A DNA stretch of 5,032 bases from Sedimentisphaerales bacterium (lineage in GTDB: Bacteria > Planctomycetota > Phycisphaerae > Sedimentisphaerales > SG8-4): the NCBI GenBank assembly GCA_016932895.1, contig JAFGCA010000599.1, forward strand, positions 1 through 5,032, written 5' to 3'. The notes beneath the pieces are model-generated. The model worked only from the letters and a program-made list of their open reading frames with translations, did no database searches and was not told the DNA's origin. Below, in pieces: positions 1 through 4,901 of this stretch. The translations under genes and the position numbers were made by a program. The first letter of the stretch is position 1; each line of letters opens with the position of its first letter.

Positions 1-239
1 AGCGGTATCCGGGCTGCGGCCGGCTCTGGTTCCGGCTTGCCGAAGCCGCCGAGAAGCTCGGTGACGAAGAGGCCGCGGCCGCGCATTATGCCCACGCGAT
101 CGAGATTGAGGACAGCTACCGCCGCCAATTCCGGCAGATGTACCCCGAGCGGAAAAAAGTCGTCAGCAGGCTGGGGCAGGAGGAGTACAACCGCGCGAAA
201 CGGCGACTCAATGAGCTTTCCCAAGGACAGGAGCCCTGA
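1..239 (+). CDS. TPR-containing protein, C-terminal end (partial)
   Basis: The reading frame is open from the left edge (first whole codon at position 3) to a TGA at 237-239, giving the last 78 residues of a larger protein. Visible residues 6-37 fit one tetratricopeptide repeat: W9, L12, A13, A16, G20, A25, Y29 and A32 fall at consensus TPR positions 4, 7, 8, 11, 15, 20, 24 and 27. The tail after the repeat (about residues 38-78) is charged and probably helical, rich in Arg, Lys, Glu and Gln, with no membrane segment. TPRs are protein-interaction scaffolds, so no specific activity can be assigned. Other repeats or a catalytic domain may lie outside the window. The gene converges on the yebC-like gene with 11 nt between stop codons, and no terminator hairpin is visible there. 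The TPR call is fairly secure; the protein's role is unknown. Confidence 0.75.
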   Translation, partial: RYPGCGRLWFRLAEAAEKLGDEEAAAAHYAHAIEIEDSYRRQFRQMYPERKKVVSRLGQEEYNRAKRRLNELSQGQEP

Positions 240-250
240 CGCAGAGGCTC

Positions 251-1000
251 CTACGCGAACTTGGCCATTACCTCGTCGGGAATGTCAAAGTTGGCATAGG
301 CGTTCTGCACGTCCTCGTGGTCCTCGATGGCTTCCATCAGCGAGATCACCTTCCCGGCCGTCTTCTCGTCCTCAATCGCCACCATCGTCTGGGGAACCAT
401 CGAGATCTCCGCCACCTCGATCGGTATCTCTTTCTCCTCGAGGGCCTTCTTCAATTCCTCGTACGCCTCCGGATCGCACGTGATCTCGTAGACCTCGCCC
501 GTGTTTTCCATATCCTCGGCGCCTGCTCCGAGTGCGAGCTCCATCAGATCGTCCTCGCCCACGCTGGCGGTGCCGACGGTAATCAGGCCTTTCTTGTTGA
601 ACATCCAACTCACGCAACCGGTGGTGCCCATGGAACCGCCGCTTCTTTCGAAGATGCGTTTGATCTCCGGCGCGGTGCGGTTGCGATTGTCGGTCAGCGC
701 TTCGACCATGATGGCCACGCCGTTCGGGCCGTAGCCTTCGTACAGGATTTCCTCGTAGCTGGCCCCGGCGATCTCGCCCGTTCCGCGTTTGATCGCCTTC
801 TCGATCGTGTCTTTGGGCATGTTGGCCGCTTTGGCCTTGTCGATCGAGTAACGCAGGGACAGGTTCGCCGACGGGTCGCCCCCGCCGCTCTTGGCCGCCA
901 CGATGATCATGCGCGCCAGCTTGCTCCAGAGCTTGCCCCGCTTGGCATCCAACGCCGCCTTCTTGTGCTTTATGCCTGCCCAGTGTGAATGACCAGCCAT
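251..1000 (-). CDS. yebC: YebC/PmpR/TACO1 family protein
   Basis: This complete 249-residue protein has the usual length for the family (about 240-250). The N-terminus begins MAGHSHWAGIKHKKAA, the family signature, with His6 where Lys is most common. It is followed by the conserved helical block with DAKRGK (18-23), the GGGDPSANLSLR region (39-50) and MPKDTIEKAIKRGTGE (61-76). The YEGYGPNGVAI strand-turn (87-97) and TDNRNRT (103-109) mark the second domain, and the acidic C-terminal domain ends in FDIPDEVMAKFA. The family is cytoplasmic. Members were first described as DNA-binding regulators (PmpR), but mitochondrial TACO1 and bacterial YebC-type proteins are now linked to translation, including relief of stalling at proline-rich sequences. 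Which role applies here cannot be read from sequence. The ATG at 998-1000 has a strong Shine-Dalgarno sequence upstream. The stop is TAG. It stands alone, divergent from the DUF1080 gene, with no ruvC/ruvA/ruvB neighbours, which often accompany yebC in other bacteria. Confidence 0.96.
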   Translation of the reverse strand: MAGHSHWAGIKHKKAALDAKRGKLWSKLARMIIVAAKSGGGDPSANLSLRYSIDKAKAANMPKDTIEKAIKRGTGEIAGASYEEILYEGYGPNGVAIMVEALTDNRNRTAPEIKRIFERSGGSMGTTGCVSWMFNKKGLITVGTASVGEDDLMELALGAGAEDMENTGEVYEITCDPEAYEELKKALEEKEIPIEVAEISMVPQTMVAIEDEKTAGKVISLMEAIEDHEDVQNAYANFDIPDEVMAKFA

Positions 1001-1004
1001 CGTT

Positions 1005-1012
1005 TCTCCTCA
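1005..1012 (-). promoter_or_regulatory. Ribosome binding site of yebC
   Basis: Read on the minus strand the sequence is TGAGGAGA, ending 4 nt before the ATG at 1000. Measured from its GAGG core the spacing is about 6-7 nt. This strong Shine-Dalgarno match fixes the yebC start. Confidence 0.8.
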
Positions 1013-1056
1013 AGTGCGCAATGGTATGTCAAACCCATGACTCTATCAAACCCCGA

Positions 1057-1062
1057 AGTATA
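1057..1062 (-). promoter_or_regulatory. Candidate -10 element for yebC
   Basis: On the minus strand TATACT matches the sigma70 -10 consensus at 5 of 6 positions. It would place a transcription start near 1050 and a leader of about 50 nt. The hexamer 17 nt upstream (CTGTAG, 1080-1085) is a poor -35 element and no TG extension is present, so the promoter is either weak, activator-dependent or miscalled. Confidence 0.4.
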
Positions 1063-1076
1063 ACGCATTTCGCTTT

Positions 1077-1094
1077 CCGCTACAGCGGTTTTTT
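1077..1094 (+). terminator. Weak candidate rho-independent terminator, plus strand
   Basis: CCGC (1077-1080) and GCGG (1085-1088) form a 4-bp GC stem around the loop TACA, followed directly by six T residues (1089-1094). The stem is short for an intrinsic terminator. It points rightward, so it would stop transcription running antisense through yebC (for example read-through from the TPR gene) before it enters the DUF1080 promoter region. It lies just upstream of the yebC -10 element and may simply be part of that promoter region. Confidence 0.25.
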
Positions 1095-1150
1095 CGCAAA
1101 ACTTTAGCCACCGCGCCTTTCCGCCTCGCCGGGCGATTCCATCGCGGTTC

Positions 1151-1179
1151 TTGCAGCAAAGCAGCACCTCGGTTAGCAT
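1151..1179 (+). promoter_or_regulatory. Candidate sigma70-type promoter of the DUF1080 gene
   Basis: TTGCAG (1151-1156, 3 of 6 matches to the -35 consensus) is separated by exactly 17 nt from TAGCAT (1174-1179, 4 of 6 matches to the -10 consensus). Transcription would start near 1186, giving a leader of about 43 nt before the ATG at 1229. The hexamers are mediocre, and the support comes mainly from spacing and position. Confidence 0.3.
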
Positions 1180-1228
1180 GGGGTCCCTCGTACCGGTCGA
1201 ACCGTCCAGATTTCTCGGAGAAAACAGG

Positions 1229-2005
1229 ATGAATGTAAGATGCAAGAGCAATCGCGAGAGCCCGCGTCGTTTCCGGCTCCTTGCCTGCCTCTGGGTGTTG
1301 CCCCTGTGCAGTTGCGCCACGGGGCCGCGCGACGAGGCGGCACAATGGCGTCCTCTGTTCAACGGCAGGGACCTGACCGGCTGGACCGTCAAGTGCAAGC
1401 CGGCCGACCGCGACAAGGATTTCTGGGGCGTCGAGGACGGAACCATCGTGGCCGATTCGCTGGACGCCAAAGGCCACGACTACGTCTGGCTGCTCAGCGA
1501 CCGGGAGTATTCGGACTTCATCCTGCGCGTGCGTTTCCAGGCGTACCGCGAAAGCCCCGGCAACAGCGGCATCCAGATTCGCAGCCGCTACGACGACCAG
1601 GCGGGCTGGCTCGACGGACCCCAGATCGACATCACCCCCCCCGGACCGTGGCGCACGGGCATGATCTGGGATGAAACGCGGGGCTCGAAACGCTGGCTCT
1701 ATCCCGCCGTACCCAAGGGCCAGTGGGTCAACCAGGCGATGGCCAACCCCGGTCTGACCTTCTACTACGCCGATGAAGAGCCTACGTGGAATACGCTGGA
1801 GATCAGGGCCGTGGGCACGAAGGTGACGGCTCGGCTCAACGACGTCCTCGTGACCGACTACGACGGCGCCGGCGTTCTCGACGACGAAACGCACGCCGCA
1901 CACAACGTCGGCCTGCGCGGTCACATCGCCCTGCAGATCCACATCAACGACAAGCTCCGGATTCGTTTCAAGGACATCGCCATCACAGAACTGCCCGCCC
2001 CCTGA
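1229..2005 (+). CDS. DUF1080 / 3-keto-disaccharide hydrolase-like lipoprotein
   Basis: This 258-residue protein has a basic N-terminus, a hydrophobic stretch (about 15-28) and a lipobox-like LCSC, so Cys29 is the likely lipidated residue; Cys at position -2 of the box is slightly atypical. The mature part carries the DUF1080 (PF06439) hallmarks: LFNGRDLTGW (43-52), a FWGVEDGTIV strand (65-74), NSGIQIRSRY (112-121), GPQIDI (130-135), and near the C-terminus RGHIALQIHI followed by IRFKDIAITEL. The fold is a concanavalin/LamG-like beta sandwich. Characterised relatives hydrolyse 3-keto-glucosides after C3 oxidation of disaccharides, so a role in envelope carbohydrate degradation is plausible; substrate is unknown. 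The frame also opens with a TTG at 1151, but the ATG at 1229 has GGAG (1217-1220) 8 nt upstream and puts the signal peptide at the N-terminus, so I chose it. No partner oxidoreductase is adjacent. Confidence 0.9.
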   Translation: MNVRCKSNRESPRRFRLLACLWVLPLCSCATGPRDEAAQWRPLFNGRDLTGWTVKCKPADRDKDFWGVEDGTIVADSLDAKGHDYVWLLSDREYSDFILRVRFQAYRESPGNSGIQIRSRYDDQAGWLDGPQIDITPPGPWRTGMIWDETRGSKRWLYPAVPKGQWVNQAMANPGLTFYYADEEPTWNTLEIRAVGTKVTARLNDVLVTDYDGAGVLDDETHAAHNVGLRGHIALQIHINDKLRIRFKDIAITELPAP

Positions 2006-2072
2006 GCGGTCGGGCCTTTCGACACCGGTGTTGTTGCAGTGCTACGAAAGAATGCGCGGTCTCTGCGCGCGG
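2006..2072. other. Convergent intergenic gap with weak hairpin
   Basis: This 67-nt spacer separates the stop codons of the DUF1080 and ferritin-like genes. It contains the 10-bp palindrome ACACCGGTGT (2022-2031) and a possible 5-bp stem, GCGCG (2054-2058) with CGCGC (2066-2070), around a 7-nt loop. Neither is followed by a T tract on either strand, so no convincing intrinsic terminator is present. Confidence 0.35.
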
Positions 2073-2531
2073 TCACTTCTCCTGGGCCGTGAGCTTGTTG
2101 TACTCCCTCTCGAACCGAATGAGGTGGCGCGCCTCCTCTTCGGCCAATTCCATAAGCGCCTCGTGCACCTCCCCTTCGAGGGCCACGCCGGCCAGATCGA
2201 CGTAAAACCGGAAGGAACGCCGTTCCTTACGAATCACCAGGGCCAGAATCCGTTTGACATCGCTGGCTGGATCGATATCGACCGGTCCCACGTATTCGGG
2301 CTCGGCCACCTCAACGAGCCGCCCGAGCGTCTGGGCCACGATTCCCTGCTTCATCAGTTCCAGTTCGAGCTTGGCTTTGTGCCCAAGCTCGTCCTGGGCG
2401 AGTTGTTCGAGCAGGGCCTGGGTGGCGGGATCGACCATGCGTTCGGCCAGCTTGCTCAGATACTCGGCCGCCTGGATTTCCCGCCCGATCGCCAACTCCA
2501 GCAGTTCGCCGACAGAACTCACTTCTCCCAT
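2073..2531 (-). CDS. Ferritin-family (rubrerythrin-like) diiron protein
   Basis: The product is a small all-helical protein of 152 residues from the ATG at 2531. It carries the four-helix-bundle diiron pattern. Numbered from this start, the helix-1 Glu is E18 in REIQAAEYL, helix 2 has E48-x-x-H51 (DELGH), helix 3 has E103 in RKERRSFRFY, and helix 4 has E133-x-x-H136 (EEEARH). All expected ligand positions are filled. No CxxC pairs exist, so the rubredoxin domain of classical rubrerythrin is absent. Relatives act in the cytoplasm in peroxide reduction or iron handling; the exact reaction is unknown. The frame extends to a GTG at 2549 and an ATG at 2537, but the AAGGGAG motif (2539-2545) is only 1 nt from the 2537 ATG and an ideal 7 nt from the 2531 ATG, so 2531 is preferred. 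The stop is TGA. It is monocistronic in this window. Confidence 0.88.
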   Translation of the reverse strand: MGEVSSVGELLELAIGREIQAAEYLSKLAERMVDPATQALLEQLAQDELGHKAKLELELMKQGIVAQTLGRLVEVAEPEYVGPVDIDPASDVKRILALVIRKERRSFRFYVDLAGVALEGEVHEALMELAEEEARHLIRFEREYNKLTAQEK

Positions 2532-2568
2532 CGTCATGCTCCCTTTCACACCTGACTTGCTTCTGATG

Positions 2569-2583
2569 GCCTCAAAACGAGGC
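2569..2583 (-). other. Hairpin in the leader of the ferritin-like gene
   Basis: GCCTC and GAGGC form a perfect 5-bp stem around a 5-nt loop (GTTTT on the minus strand), about 38 nt upstream of the preferred ATG. It sits in a very GC-rich leader (2581-2600). It could stabilise the transcript or be incidental. Confidence 0.25.
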
Positions 2584-2608
2584 GCCCGCCCCCGCGGTCT
2601 ATCTCAGC

Positions 2609-2638
2609 AACATACACTCGCTATCGCACAGACGACAA
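2609..2638 (-). promoter_or_regulatory. Candidate promoter of the ferritin-like gene
   Basis: On the minus strand TTGTCG (2633-2638, 4 of 6 matches) precedes TATGTT (2609-2614, 4 of 6 matches) by 18 nt. Transcription would start near 2602, giving a leader of about 70 nt. No recognisable PerR, Fur or OxyR box stands out around it. Confidence 0.35.
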
Positions 2639-2755
2639 GTCTTTTCCGGGCCCCGATCGCCCGCCCGTGATGGCCCGATAAACCGCGCCTCCGACACGTT
2701 CGTACCCGCCACCGGCCGGCAGATATAGCAGTTGCACCGATTTTGCAGTTTTTTC

Positions 2756-2784
2756 TTGACGAGGTTTTAGCGATCCTCTAACAT
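2756..2784 (+). promoter_or_regulatory. Strong candidate sigma70-type promoter
   Basis: TTGACG (5 of 6 matches to the -35 consensus) is followed after exactly 17 nt by TAACAT (2779-2784, 4 of 6 matches to the -10 consensus). A T-rich block, with six T in a row just before the -35 element, could act as an UP-like element. The expected start is about 2790-2792, which coincides with the 5' strand of the closing stem of the candidate RNA at 2788-2942. It is the best promoter-like sequence in the window, yet it lies about 490 nt upstream of rny. Confidence 0.55.
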
Positions 2785-2787
2785 GGC

Positions 2788-2942
2788 CGACAAGATTAAC
2801 AGCTGTGGACGAACAGCGTGGTGGTCCGTCCCGTAATTCCTTTGTAAAAGGGAACTTAGGTGTTTGGGACGGCAAAGAAGGCAGGTCTTGTGAGGCCTGC
2901 CGGTATCGGTAGTTTAGTTCCAGAGACATTTTCAGCTTGTCG
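2788..2942 (+). ncRNA. Candidate structured RNA of unknown family
   Basis: The segment begins at the predicted transcription start and folds by eye into a closed multibranch structure. CGACAAG (2788-2794) pairs perfectly with CTTGTCG (2936-2942). Inside are hairpin 1, GCTGT/ACAGC (2802-2806 with 2813-2817); hairpin 2, CCGTCCC/GGGACGG (2826-2832 with 2866-2872), which encloses a 7-bp hairpin (2837-2843 with 2848-2854) capped by the GNRA tetraloop GUAA; and hairpin 3, 9 bp (2880-2888 with 2893-2901). Positions 2902-2935 are left mostly single-stranded. The region has no supported reading frame. I do not recognise the family: it lacks the signatures of tmRNA, RNase P RNA and SRP RNA and does not form one long 6S-like rod. 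It could be a free small RNA or a cis-acting leader of rny. No T-tract terminator follows, which slightly favours a longer transcript. Confidence 0.45.
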
Positions 2943-2955
2943 TGTTCGGGTACGA

Positions 2956-3006
2956 GTCATTATGAAATCGCCTGGGCCTCGGCGATCTGAAAAGTGATTA
3001 TGAAAT
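2956..3006 (+). repeat. 13-bp direct repeat flanking a hairpin
   Basis: GTCATTATGAAAT (2956-2968) and GTGATTATGAAAT (2994-3006) are identical at 12 of 13 positions and 38 bp apart start to start. Between them ATCGCC and GGCGAT (ending near 2986) form a 6-bp stem with an 8-nt loop. No T tract follows, so it is not an obvious terminator. The repeat could be a protein-binding pair or a small local duplication. Confidence 0.5.
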
Positions 3007-3084
3007 GAAACGAAATCGACCTGCAAAAATAGATCGCTTCCCGGCGAGGGAGTGGAGGTATTGACGATAGCATCAACTGAAATC

Positions 3085-3114
3085 CGGGTTCTTTCGGGTT
3101 CGTACGGGTACGAA
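3085..3114 (+). repeat. Three tandem 10-bp units ending in a palindrome
   Basis: CGGGTTCTTT (3085-3094), CGGGTTCGTA (3095-3104) and CGGGTACGAA (3105-3114) share CGGGT and repeat every 10 bp. The last part, TTCGTACGGGTACGAA (3099-3114), is a perfect inverted repeat of 7-bp arms around GG. A related single copy, TTCGGGTACGA, lies at 2945-2955. The 10-bp period, about one helical turn, and the location 20 nt upstream of a candidate rny promoter suggest a regulator binding site. As RNA the palindrome would be a poor hairpin because its loop is only 2 nt. Confidence 0.5.
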
Positions 3115-3133
3115 GCATCTGGCCTGCACGGGG

Positions 3134-3162
3134 TTTACTTCCTGTTGCGTTGATTCTATCCT
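3134..3162 (+). promoter_or_regulatory. Candidate proximal promoter of rny
   Basis: TTTACT (3134-3139, 4 of 6 matches to the -35 consensus) and TATCCT (3157-3162, 4 of 6 matches to the -10 consensus) are separated by exactly 17 nt. Transcription would start near 3169, giving a 5' leader of about 110 nt. The leader can form a 6-bp stem, CTGCCG (3207-3212) with CGGCAG (3236-3241), and a small CAAC/GTTG hairpin (3250-3260) just upstream of the ribosome binding site. Confidence 0.4.
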
Positions 3163-3265
3163 CACAAGAGGCAGATTTCGTCGTTCGATCAGTTCTTTGG
3201 GCTTTCCTGCCGGTTCGCTCGTTTTCCGTCCCCAGCGGCAGTTGTATGTCAACTCCGTTGTGTGG

Positions 3266-3271
3266 AAAGGT
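3266..3271 (+). promoter_or_regulatory. Ribosome binding site deciding the rny start
   Basis: The sequence AAAGGT leaves 7-8 nt before the ATG at 3279. The reading frame is open back to a TTG at 3150, but the translated upstream part resembles no RNase Y N-terminus and would push the membrane anchor inward. This site therefore supports the ATG at 3279. Confidence 0.65.
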
Positions 3272-3278
3272 AAGAACC

Positions 3279-4859
3279 ATGGACGCCCTATTGATGGAGA
3301 TTACGATTCAGTCGGGCCTCATCACGTTCGTCGGCTTCCTCCTCGGTGTTTGCTTCTGCGCGATCGTCCATCAGATGATCGCCCGGACGCGGGCCAAGAC
3401 CATCGCAGAGGACCTTCAGAGGCAGATCGACGGTGCGAAGAAAGAGGCCGAGAACATCATCAAATCCGCCCAGCTCGAGGCGGCCGCCGAGGCAATCAAG
3501 AAGAAGGAGCAATTCACCGCCGAAGCCAACCAGATTCGCGGGGAGTTGCGCGAGACGGAGAACAGGCTCTCGAAACGCGAAGACACGATCGACCGTCAGA
3601 GCGAGATGCTTCAACAGCAGGAAAAGGGGTTGAAGAAGCAGGAACAGGAACTCGATCGACGACTTCGCAACATGGAGCTAAAGGACAAGCAGCTCTCGGT
3701 CATGATCGCCCAGCAGAAGAATCAATTGCTGAAGATCACGGCCATGGATATCGACGAGGCCCGTCAACTGCTGCTCAAGCGTCTTGAGGACGAATGCGAG
3801 CATGAGATGAGCTCGCTGATCCAGCGAAAGGTCGAAGAGGCGCAGGAGCTATCCGACGGCAAGAGCCGGGAGATTATCAGCACGGCGATCCAGCGTTACG
3901 CAGCCGAGCAGACGTGCGAAGTAACGGTATCGACGGTGGAAATCCCCAACGACGACATGAAAGGCCGCATCATCGGTCGCGAGGGCCGCAATATCCGCGC
4001 CTTCGAGAAGGCCACCGGCGTGGACGTGATCGTGGACGATACGCCCGGCATGGTCGTGGTCAGCGGTTTCAACCCGGTACGCCGCGAGGTGGCCCGCCAG
4101 TCGATGGAAAAACTCATCCAGGACGGGCGAATTCATCCGTCCCGGATTGAGGAGCTGGTCGCCCAAACCCGAAACGACGTCAACAACAAGGTCTTCCAGT
4201 TGGGAAAAGACGCCGCTGTGGAGACGAACGTCCGAGGCGTGCCCAACAAGGTGCAGAGCCTGCTCGGAGCGCTGGCGTACCGAACCAGCTACGGCCAGAA
4301 CGTGCTAAGACACAGCGTGGAAGTGGCGTTCCTGAGCCAGGTCATGGCCGACGAACTGGGACTCGACGGCTCCATCGCCCGCCGCGCCGGTCTGCTCCAC
4401 GACATCGGCAAGGCCATCGACCACGACGTCGAGGGCAACCACCCCACCATCGGGGCCAATTACCTCAAGCGTTTCAACGAATCGCCGATCGTGCTCAACG
4501 CCGTGGCGGGCCATCATGGCGACGTACCGCCGGACAACCCGTATACGCCGCTGGTCGCCGCCGCCGATGCCATCAGCGCTTCGCGGCCCGGCGCCCGGCG
4601 AGAGACCCTGGAACGCTACATCAAACGGCTGGAGAAACTGGAGGAGATCGCCACCAGCTTCAAGGGCGTGGAGACGGCCTATGCAATCCAGGCCGGACGC
4701 GAAATTCGCGTGATCGTCGATGCCAACCAGATCGACGATGAATCCGCCATGAAGGTCGCCCGCGAAATTGCCGGCAAGGTGGAAGATGAGATGACCTATC
4801 CCGGTGAAATCCAGGTGACGCTGCTCCGCGAAGTTCGCTGCGTCGAGTACGCCAAGTAA
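3279..4859 (+). CDS. rny: Ribonuclease Y (membrane-anchored endoribonuclease)
   Basis: The 526-residue product matches RNase Y in length (about 520) and domain order. Residues about 10-33 form an N-terminal transmembrane helix, 38-205 a long charged coiled coil, and 215-275 a KH RNA-binding domain with GRIIGREGRNI (GxxG loop at 233-236). The HD phosphohydrolase domain follows with H345, the HD pair H374-D375 in LLHDIGK, H412-H413 in GHHGD, and D430 in AAADAIS. The C-terminal block includes SRPGARRETLERYIKRLEKLEEIA and ends LLREVRCVEYAK, as in typical family members. All metal-binding residues are present, so the enzyme should be active. RNase Y is a metal-dependent endonuclease at the inner face of the membrane that initiates mRNA decay and processes some riboswitch and operon transcripts. 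It is followed after 42 nt by a ymdB-like gene, the same pairing as in Bacillus. It is preceded by an unusually long non-coding region that may carry its regulation. Confidence 0.97.
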   Translation: MDALLMEITIQSGLITFVGFLLGVCFCAIVHQMIARTRAKTIAEDLQRQIDGAKKEAENIIKSAQLEAAAEAIKKKEQFTAEANQIRGELRETENRLSKREDTIDRQSEMLQQQEKGLKKQEQELDRRLRNMELKDKQLSVMIAQQKNQLLKITAMDIDEARQLLLKRLEDECEHEMSSLIQRKVEEAQELSDGKSREIISTAIQRYAAEQTCEVTVSTVEIPNDDMKGRIIGREGRNIRAFEKATGVDVIVDDTPGMVVVSGFNPVRREVARQSMEKLIQDGRIHPSRIEELVAQTRNDVNNKVFQLGKDAAVETNVRGVPNKVQSLLGALAYRTSYGQNVLRHSVEVAFLSQVMADELGLDGSIARRAGLLHDIGKAIDHDVEGNHPTIGANYLKRFNESPIVLNAVAGHHGDVPPDNPYTPLVAAADAISASRPGARRETLERYIKRLEKLEEIATSFKGVETAYAIQAGREIRVIVDANQIDDESAMKVAREIAGKVEDEMTYPGEIQVTLLREVRCVEYAK

Positions 4860-4901
4860 GCCGGAACCGCGGAACCGAACCAAAGACACCACAGGGAAGT
4901 C

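Larger units (their letters stand above)
2532..3278. other. Long non-coding region upstream of rny
   Basis: This roughly 750-nt stretch holds the promoter and leader of the ferritin-like gene on its left side (to about 2640). Next comes a GC-rich segment (2641-2735) containing the inverted repeat CGGGCC/GGCCCG and no recognisable gene. The strong promoter at 2756-2784, the structured RNA candidate, the two repeat sets and the proximal rny promoter follow. Reading frames in it are short or lack credible starts, and base composition shifts from GC-rich before 2735 to more AT-rich between about 2735 and 3035, consistent with regulatory rather than coding DNA. Confidence 0.6.

Noticed and set aside
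317..988. A 223-codon plus-strand reading frame antisense to yebC
   Set aside because: It lies entirely opposite a clearly conserved gene, has no ribosome binding site, and its translation resembles no protein; long antisense frames are common in GC-rich codon usage.
1027..1032. A perfect minus-strand TTGACA in the yebC leader
   Set aside because: The position 17 nt downstream is GGAGAA, part of the ribosome binding site, so there is no -10 element and a start there would remove the leader.
1046..1942. A 298-codon minus-strand frame opposite the DUF1080 gene
   Set aside because: It is a shadow of a recognised gene and overlaps the yebC promoter region; no motif or start signal supports it.
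2840..2912. Resemblance to a c-di-GMP-I riboswitch (GGGACG-CAAAG-like string) or cobalamin riboswitch (AAAAGGGAA...GGTG...GACGG)
   Set aside because: Only short strings match. The c-di-GMP tetraloop receptor and GGCCTAA/GGTAGGTAGC blocks and the B12 CCCGCCACTG block are missing, and the stems here differ.
3052..3153. A short plus-strand frame with a GTG (3052) or TTG (3061) start near a GGAGG motif, as a possible rny leader peptide
   Set aside because: GGAGG is only 2 nt from the TTG and overlaps the GTG, the frame has no ATG, and the predicted proximal rny promoter lies inside it.
3150..3278. N-terminal extension of RNase Y to the TTG at 3150
   Set aside because: The extra 43 residues resemble no RNase Y N-terminus, and the ATG at 3279 has a good ribosome binding site and puts the membrane anchor where the family has it.
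2960..3280. A 106-codon minus-strand frame in the rny upstream region
   Set aside because: It has no ribosome binding site or recognisable domain, and it overlaps the rny start and the tandem repeats.
4862..4877. Tandem CGGAACCG CGGAACCG in the rny-ymdB gap
   Set aside because: Two 8-bp copies form no stem or T tract and are too short to interpret; probably incidental.
4305..4892. Minus-strand 195-codon frame opposite the RNase Y HD domain
   Set aside because: It is a shadow of rny with no independent start signals or recognisable motifs.
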